Below are positions 36,901-45,900 of a DNA stretch of 64,000 nt, piece by piece. The notes beneath the pieces are model-generated. The model was not told the DNA's origin. It saw only the letters and a list, made by a program, of their open reading frames with translations, and did not search any database. Numbering within the stretch: position 1 is the stretch's first letter; each line of letters begins with the position of its first letter. The DNA comes from Fragum whitleyi. Lineage: Eukaryota; Mollusca; Bivalvia; Cardiida; Cardiidae. The position numbers and the translations under genes are program-made. The stretch lies in assembly GCA_948146395.1 (NCBI GenBank), contig OX411549.1, positions 28,333,272 to 28,397,271 of the forward strand. Reading direction: 5' to 3'.

Positions 36901-39900
36901 TGACTTTTTCAACGCTTTCACATGTCCGGATAGTAAAGCCCCTGGACAGCCCGTGCATCCGCACAGTCTGACAATAGTCTTCACCATGCAGTCAGTATAA
37001 AATTAAAGTCTTTAATCCTCTTCAGTGTGCTCAGTGAATGTTCTAACTTTATTGTGTCGATGAACAGACTCAAAATATTTGATAATCTAGCATATTCAAA
37101 ATTGTTGGAAATTGCAGGCTAAGGCTCATAAAATTTGTAATAAAACGTGAAGGACATGCAACGGAAGCAGTAATTAAGATCGGCTTCGGGTTTTAGATAG
37201 TGTCAAAATCTAAGTGGAAAACTGGACATATTTCTTATACACACTAAAGAAAGTGTGTGAAGTTACAGCAAAAAATACAAAACAGTAACACCAACTTCAT
37301 GTAAGATTTGTGTACTTCAAACAAGGCTTAAATTTGCACTTTCTGTGGGTATTTACCTCTTTTTATGTGTTATATAGTACCAAACGTAGTGTATAATCAC
37401 TAATGAACATTTGGCTTTACTTTACACATTTAATGGTGAAATATCACACAATTTAAGCTGTAAACTCTCCACCTACTCAAAACTAGAATTGTTTAAATTA
37501 TAAATGTAATTATACGCTGAATTCAGAAAGACTTTACTCTTTCAATGGTGAGACTTGAAACCAGTTTGGTTGTAAACTTTACATAAATTCTCAATGGTTT
37601 ACACCATCAGAATTACGTTTAGCTGAAGTCAGAGATATTTTCTATTCAGTATTCACAGATTCTTTTTCTCGTATAAACACCAGTTCTGAACTTTAAAGTC
37701 CCTTTTGGAACGCCAAGGAAATTGAAATGCCGCGATAACTAGATGACTTGGTGATTACGTCATTTCGAATATTTAAGTTTGCTTGCTTCGGATATGACAC
37801 AAAGAAAGCCTGACTAAAGCTAACCTGACTTATGTTTTTGGTTTTTGTTTCGAAAAAAACCCAAAAAGAGATCAAAGAGAGCTGAGTCTGTTCCTCACAC
37901 ACATGTGATTTTGTTGGAAATATCACGTACAGGATCTTTTGAAAGACCTAGACAATTTTAATACGATATTTGCAATGTAAAGCTGCCTCAACTTTCAAAT
38001 ACTTTTCCAACAATATCAACGAATAATTATTCAATATAATAGTGCCGAAAAAAAGTTCTTTCTTAACCGTAGATATATTCCATACACATAACCATGGACA
38101 CAAAATTCATTGATATCTAAATTCCATGTCCATTACTTCGGTAAATATCTAATATTTTTGTCAGAACATATTTTTTTACATGTACTGTAGAAAAAAGAAC
38201 TATTATAAATGATATTTATAAATATGATATGAATGAATGAATAAAACAATATAGATACAAACCATTTGCCAAAAGTAAGCTGTATGGTACATTTGTGGTA
38301 TCAGTAACAGTGCAAGTTTCTGATAACGTTGCTTGTGGTAGTATGGAAAGCTTCACCACTACTCTTTCATTATTGGCATCAACTTCTTCCGCTGAAAATA
38401 CAGTCATTCTTGCTTGTCCATTAAGCGATCATTTTTATTGAGCGCCCGTTTTCAAATTACACATCTTTTAAGCTAAATATCTAAATAGTTTTGTATAGCT
38501 GATCCCTTTGTGCGCGGATGAAACCACAATGGACGGACGCTCAACGTACAGAGCGTATGCAAAGCGTATGTACAGTGTAAAAACAGATGCAAAGCATCTT
38601 TTCAATGGATGTAAAGATTTTCAAACGTTTAACATCCCCAATGCATCCGTAAGTGCAGTTGGACCGGGCCTTAAGATATGAAGAGCTTATTTGTTGATTT
38701 AATCTTAATATGAAACTAAAAACCATATAAAACCCATTTATGAACTTGCTTTAGGTATTCATATAGTGTGAGTATGTTTTTATACCTCCATGAAATCAAG
38801 AAATTCTTTTCTATATCTCTTAAACTGCGTTCTTTGATAAAGGTAATTCTTTACAAAATATCTTAACCTGGATTTTGCCCATGATTTTTCTAAGACATTA
38901 CCCGTTGAATCATATTCAGGATATTGAATGAGTGGTCATTGAATTACGAATTTATCAAACGATACATCTATAAACAGATAAAAACGAGGCTGCGCCGAGT
39001 TTTTATCTGTTGAAGATGACGTTTTAATAAATTCGGTATTTATTTAACACAAATTTGATCTTTTATTTATAATGCGACCCTTATTTTTGTGATAAAACGA
39101 GGAAATTAAGATATTTATCGATTCGAATTATTCCGCAAAACATATTACACCGTTTGCGAAATGACGTCAGCAAATCCATTATGACATCATTTTAACAACG
39201 AAAATAGTAACGTTGATGGCCGTTCTTAGCTTATTTACATAGTTATTCCACTAGTTTAATAAATCCCGTGTAATATCAAAAATATTCAACGGGGCTGTTT
39301 CACTCCCGCGACATACGTCTTATTCTAATTTTATGCTATATAAGATCAATGCCGTTTTTATAGGATAACACCTACCTGAATGTTTGTAATACGTGTAGAG
39401 ATTGGTTGATATCTGTGTAAAACTTAGACACAAATAGGCGTGGAACTGAAGACCGAATCTTGCGAAAGTTGTAGATCTGAAAGTGGAATAAAATAAATTA
39501 AGTTGTGTCTATCATGATACGAGCTTTCTAATTGGCTAAGATTTTGGGTTTATAAGCTCTATTGGACAAATCCCAGCGGAGCTTTTGTCAAAGCCTGGTG
39601 TCCGTCGTTAGTGCGTCCGTCCATTAGCATTTTCTTGAAACAAATTCTTCTCTGAAACTACTAATGGGAATTCTAGAAAAATTCACAGAAATTATCCTTG
39701 GGACATGCTCTTTTCGATTTTTTCCATAAAATTTTGATCGGGCTGATTGCAGGCCTACTATGGGATGTCGCGTCAATAAAAGAAAGTCTAATGTGTCAAA
39801 ATATAAAAAGAATTCTACCTCTTTGCAAACACTGATCATAATTCAATCAAACCTTAAAGGAATGATGCTAGGGACATGTACTTTCAGACTTAATCGTTAA

Positions 39901-42900
39901 TGACTGATCAAAACTTGGAGCGATTCGATATCCGAGTTTAGTACATTTTTACAAACTTATGTTTATTTTGACGTTGTAAGACCTCGAAAAGAGCGAAGTT
40001 TTAGAAACAGTGGCGGGATAGGAGTTTTCATAAGAGAGCAAATATTTAACAAATATTTTAATTGTCGAATACATTATGAATTCACAGAATGTATTGCATT
40101 CTTACTACAGGACGGTATATTTGAGGGCATTAAAAATCGTGTTATTATGTTATTTGTATACATTTCACCAGAAGGCTCCTTTATTTATAATGAAGATAAT
40201 GATAATGGTATTGATAGATTATTCAATATTCTACTTCAGTTAAGAAATGAATACGAAGAATGTTTATTTTATCTCGCAGGCGATTTTAATGCCAGAACTA
40301 AGAATCTCTTAGACTTTATACCTGAAGACAATCTTGACTTTATTTTTGGAGAAATTGATTATATTTCTGACAACTTCTTTGAACAGCGTCAAAACAAGGA
40401 TATAAAATGTAACTTATTTGGAAGAACGTTGGTGAACCTATGTTGTCATTTTGGTGTACATATTATGAATGGGCGATTATTTAATGACAAAGAGGGTAAT
40501 ATAACCTGTATTTCAAATAAAGGAGCCTCTGTGGTTGATTATAATATTGCCTCGTCACTTTTATTTAATTTTTGTTGTGATTTTGAAGTCTTAAATGAGC
40601 ACGAATCGGACCATTTTCCATTAAAATGTACACTGAGATTAACCTCAAAAGATAACTTCAAAATACGTTCTGCTAGGAACGAAAACAATTATAGATGTTG
40701 TAATACATGGTCAAATAAATGTTTTTTCGCGTGGAAAGAAGATCGTAAACAATATTTTGTGTCTACTTTCACGTTGAAATTTAATATTATATTTGACCTT
40801 CTGACCTCTGAGATTAATAATAATGTCAATACGTTTGTTTCATTATTAACCGAACTTTATACATCCACAGCAATTGAAGCTGGTTTACGATCCGCATACA
40901 AGCGTTTTAGCGTAAACAGTCAACCAACATGGTGGGATGATGAGCTTGAGAACTTAAAAAATCAAAATCATCGAGATTGAATACATTTAGAAAGAGCAAT
41001 AATAATAATGATTTATCATCATATCTTGAAATTAAGAAGGTTTTTAGAACTAAAGTAAGAATTAAAAAAAGCATATCGATTTCAACTAATAAAAAGAAAT
41101 GGACTGACGCTGGTGGCAATCCAAAATTATTTTGGAAAATTCTGAGAAATAAAGAAAAATCGAAGACGCTAAGTAATATTCCTATTTCTGTTTGGTACGA
41201 TCATTTTTCTAAGTTATTTGAATCAACAGAGTATTTTAGTTATAGCACTGATGACTTACCTCTAGTAGATTCGGCATATTCAGAAATATTGAATAATGTT
41301 ATTACAGAGGACGAGACTTTAAGAGCTATAAACAATTTAATTCCTGGCAAGTCACCCGGACCAGACGGCATTCTGGGACATTTTATCTCAAGTACTAAGT
41401 CTACAATAATTCCGTTACTTACAAACTTATTTAATAAAGTATTTAGTGGAGGCTACATTCCTGAAGCATGGTCTCAAAACATTATTTGCCCTCTTTTTAA
41501 ATCAGGTTCTACTAATGATGTCAATAATTATAGGGGTATATCGCTATCAAATGTTATTTACAAACTTTTCACAACAATTTTAAATTCCCGCTTATGTAAA
41601 TGGTGTGAGATGAATGAGATTATTAACGAGGCCCAGGCTGGTTTCAGAAATGGTTATTGTACAAGTGATAATATGTTTACTCTGCATGCTCTAATCCAAA
41701 AGTACCTTACAAAGAAAAATGGTCGTTTGTATGTTCTTTTTGTTGATTTCGAAAAAGCATTTGATAATATCTCTCATAAAACACTTTTTGAACGCCTAGC
41801 TTCGCTCGGAATAAATGGAAAATTTCTCAATATACTAGTAAATATTTACAAGAACAATAATTCATGCGTTAGAATTGACGAGTCATACACAAGTTATTTC
41901 CCTTGTATGGGAGGTACGAAACAGGGTGATAAATGTAGTCCTCAAATATTTAATCTATTCATTAATAATATTTGCTCCTTTATTAACCAATACGATAATT
42001 GCGGTGTTTTTGTCTCAAACGATATACCGAATATTAGCGCTTTACTGTACGCAGATGATGTAGCAAGTCCTGCCGATACCGTAATACAGCTACAAAGACA
42101 ACTTAATTCAATTCAAGATTTTTGTCAAAAAAGTGGTATGAAAATGAACTTAAAGAAAACAAAAATTATGATATTTAGAAATGGTGGCCCATGGCGAAAT
42201 TCAGAAAGATGGAAATGTGACGATAATGAAATATCGATTGCCGGTTTTTATAAATATATGGGATTGGTATTTACACCAAAACTTAGATGGAGCAAGGCAC
42301 TCTCCATCCTTGCAGCTCAAGCTAAAAAATCTCTCTTTGCCATTAGATCATACAATCAAAGGTTTGGGTCCTTAAATCATACAGAACATTTTAAAATTTT
42401 TGATGCAATGGTAAAACCGATCCTCTTATATGGGGGAGAACTGTGGGGTTATACCTACAGAGAAACCGTGGAAAGAATACACATTCTGTCTTGCAAACAA
42501 TTTCTAGGGGTAGGTAAATATACAAATAATAATATGGTTTTAGGTGAATGTGGTAGATACCCGCTTTGTATAGACTACTATTTGAAATTCATAAAATATT
42601 GGTGTAAAGTAATCCAAATGTCTAATGATAGATATCCAAAAAAGTGCTACGAAATGTTAAAATCACTCGATGACAAAGATAAACAAACCTATGCATCAAA
42701 TGTAAGAAACCTTTTATTTTCACATGGATATGGCTACGTATGGATCTCTAAAGAAATTGGAAATATTGATTTGTTTATCGCACAGTTCAAATCCAGATTA
42801 AAAGATATTTTTCAGCAAGATTGGCATAATTTTCTCAATGATTCATCAAGAGGTCAGCAATATTTACAGTTTAAGTCACTTCTTAATGTAGAATGTTATA

Positions 42901-45900
42901 TTTCCTTTAATTTTCCATTTTATCTAAGACAGGCATTTGCTAAATTTAGATGTTCAAATCACCGTTTAAATATTGAATTAGGTAGACATAATAACGTGGA
43001 AAAACAAGAACGTATCTGTATTTATTGTTATGAACACTTTTCAATCAATAAATTAGATAATGAGTTTCATGTATTTTGTGAATGTTCACAATTTGATTTT
43101 TATAGACAAATATTTCTGGGTAAAAAAAGCATTCAAAACAATAATACTTTTAATAAGCTTCTCACTGAAAAAGATGAAGCGAAGCTTTTGAATATATGTA
43201 AATTTGTCTATAAGATTTTACAAGTAAGATCGAATTAACTCCTTATTCTGTAAAAAATCTTTCATTAGTAGACAGTAAATGTCTCCAAAATATGACTTAG
43301 ATACTTTGGTATGTGAATTTGTTTCTCGAACGATGTATAATACTATTTAGACATGTTTTACAATATGAATCTTTCGTATACTGATATGCTGTTAAATAAT
43401 ATGTATAGGGTCAAAAGTTTTGTTTACACAACCAAGGAGCCATAATAATGTTTCTATGACATATCATGTTTTGTAAACTGGGCCGATGGCCTTTATTACT
43501 TGAATAAAATATATGTTATGTTGATCCTCTTAAACTGCTAATCAGAATTCATTAAAACTTCACATGTATGATGATCAGAATATCCTTTTTAATATTATAT
43601 GTATTTCGTAAATGTCTGATCGGGTTGATAACATAGACTCTACAGGCTGACTAGGGTCGAAACTTTTCTCATTTCTCTGACTTTCTGATTCTTTCATGAT
43701 TATCATACATTCCTATGTAAGCTTTTGCAAATTGCGATCTCAAGTTGATCTATACTGGAACCAGTTAATGTTTATTTAACGGAAATCTCAGGCAGTCCTT
43801 TTTTTACATGACAAGTCACAATTAAAGATAGATCACGCGTAGAATTGATTGTCCTTTCATATATAGAACAAGAGCATCACATGTGGGTACCATGCGCTCG
43901 GCTGTCAGCTCGGCTGTCAGATAGATGATAGTAGACACAAATTTCAAGTCGAACATGGGAAAAAGATGCTTCTTAATGTTTTTCAAAGGTGGCCATGAGT
44001 TACTTTCTCTCACTTCGGAAGTACCTTCGAAAAATGTCACCGATGTTTCGAGAAAAATCGAGAAGGTGAGCCTCTCTCTCTGTTCAACATTTGATAATGG
44101 TACATTTGTGAATATAACACAAGAAAAGACCATCTGGGAACTCCGTTAGATGAACATTTTAAAAAGAGCCTGATTCTAGTAGAGGTCGACCGTAGATCGT
44201 ATTTAAAAAATCTTTTTACAGGAAGGTAGAATGACCATTCTAGATTCCGAAAAGGGCATGGGGCAAAAAAATGTCGCCACTAGTCAAACTATGCAGTCTG
44301 AGCAGTTTAACTAGGATCGACAATTAACGCACTACTTAAACGGTCCCTTTCCGCCTCGCGGATCACATGATATTTTGCCATGGCACAGTTGATAGCGAGT
44401 CGGAATGTTTACCAAGATGTACTGGGTCATAACCCCGATGGCGGCACTCAATCTTTCCGACTATTTGTCTCAAACCAATGCGTACATAATCGTAGACCTA
44501 TGAGGGATATCATCTAGGGACTAGGAAAGAATGTAATGGCAGTAATGGTGTGAGAAATGAATCCGTTGTTAGGTGCTCCAGCCGCCGTTATATAACTGAA
44601 CATTTGTTGGAGGCGGCGAAAACCCCCATTTAAAGAAAACAAAATTATTTACTTACTTAAAGAGATAGTAGCCCCCGGAAGAATCTGAATCAATACAAGT
44701 AAAGTTATCTGTGGTAAAAGTGAACACCTGGTACCCGGCGAATGATGCATCAGCAAACGTCAGATGGTTCTTTTCGCTGCTAATCCAGGCTCCACGTATA
44801 CCGGACGGAATCGTACATCCTGAAAAGAATGCATTTTATTTTAGAGATGAAGAGAGAATTTGTTGATTTCATTTAAGTATAAAACTAAAAACCTTATTAC
44901 ACTGTATAAATGAAATTCATCTTGTCAATTTCATGATGTTGTTAACTGTACCGCCAGAGGTGATCTGCGCTGAAACGAACTCCAAGCGGCCACTTAGTTT
45001 TTACTGGAAAAAGTAAATTTTCCTTTGGTATCAGAAACTCAAAATAATCAATTGATAGTAGTAAAATCATTTAGAGAGAACGTCGAATTGATATTGACCC
45101 GAAAAAAGGAGGATAACAACAAATTTTAAGGGTTTTCATGGGTACCCCTGATTTCAAAATTAACATTGGTGGGTGGAGTGTTTCTAAAATTTTCAGCTTC
45201 TGAGAGGGAGAAAGCAATTACAATGTTACTTTCTTCAATAATTTGATATCATACACGCATAGGCCATCCAGGTTTGTCATATATTCGATAATGTTCCGAG
45301 TATTTCTGAAAGTGAAATTTTGAAAATTTCTCTAAAATGGTTGCGCAGCCCGACTATGGTCGAACCTTTTCGCACTTTGCTTATTTTCCGAAATTAGAAT
45401 GATAAATCTACCTTCTCGTGAAAGAATTTTTGAATTGCGACCTCTGGTTGACCTATGCTGTTCCCAATCTCTTTTTCAACTATTTGTTTAACAGAGTTCC
45501 CAGATGGGCCCTTTTAGCGTGACAGGTCACATATATCAAAATATTGCAAATGTAAAGTGGCCGTTTTGATCTTCGTTTCAGTGTATCTATTGTGAATGTT
45601 TATGCAAGCAAAACTGCTCAACGTTCAAAATGAAAACGTTAACAAAACAACGAGTAAAGCGTTTACAATTTCAAGACTTAAGTAAACGTTTTTGTATACT
45701 AAGAGCCTTGCAGTTAAAACATAGAAGTTTAAATGAAATAATGAAAAATGCTTCAACAACATTGTTTTTTTTTCTTTGTGATTCTAATAATGTTTAAAAA
45801 TGGATTAAAATTGTTGTAACGAATGACTAAATCTTCTAATTTGTTTTAAAAGTGATTAAATTGTTCGAAGAAATTTTTTTATAGTGGATAAGCGAATCTG

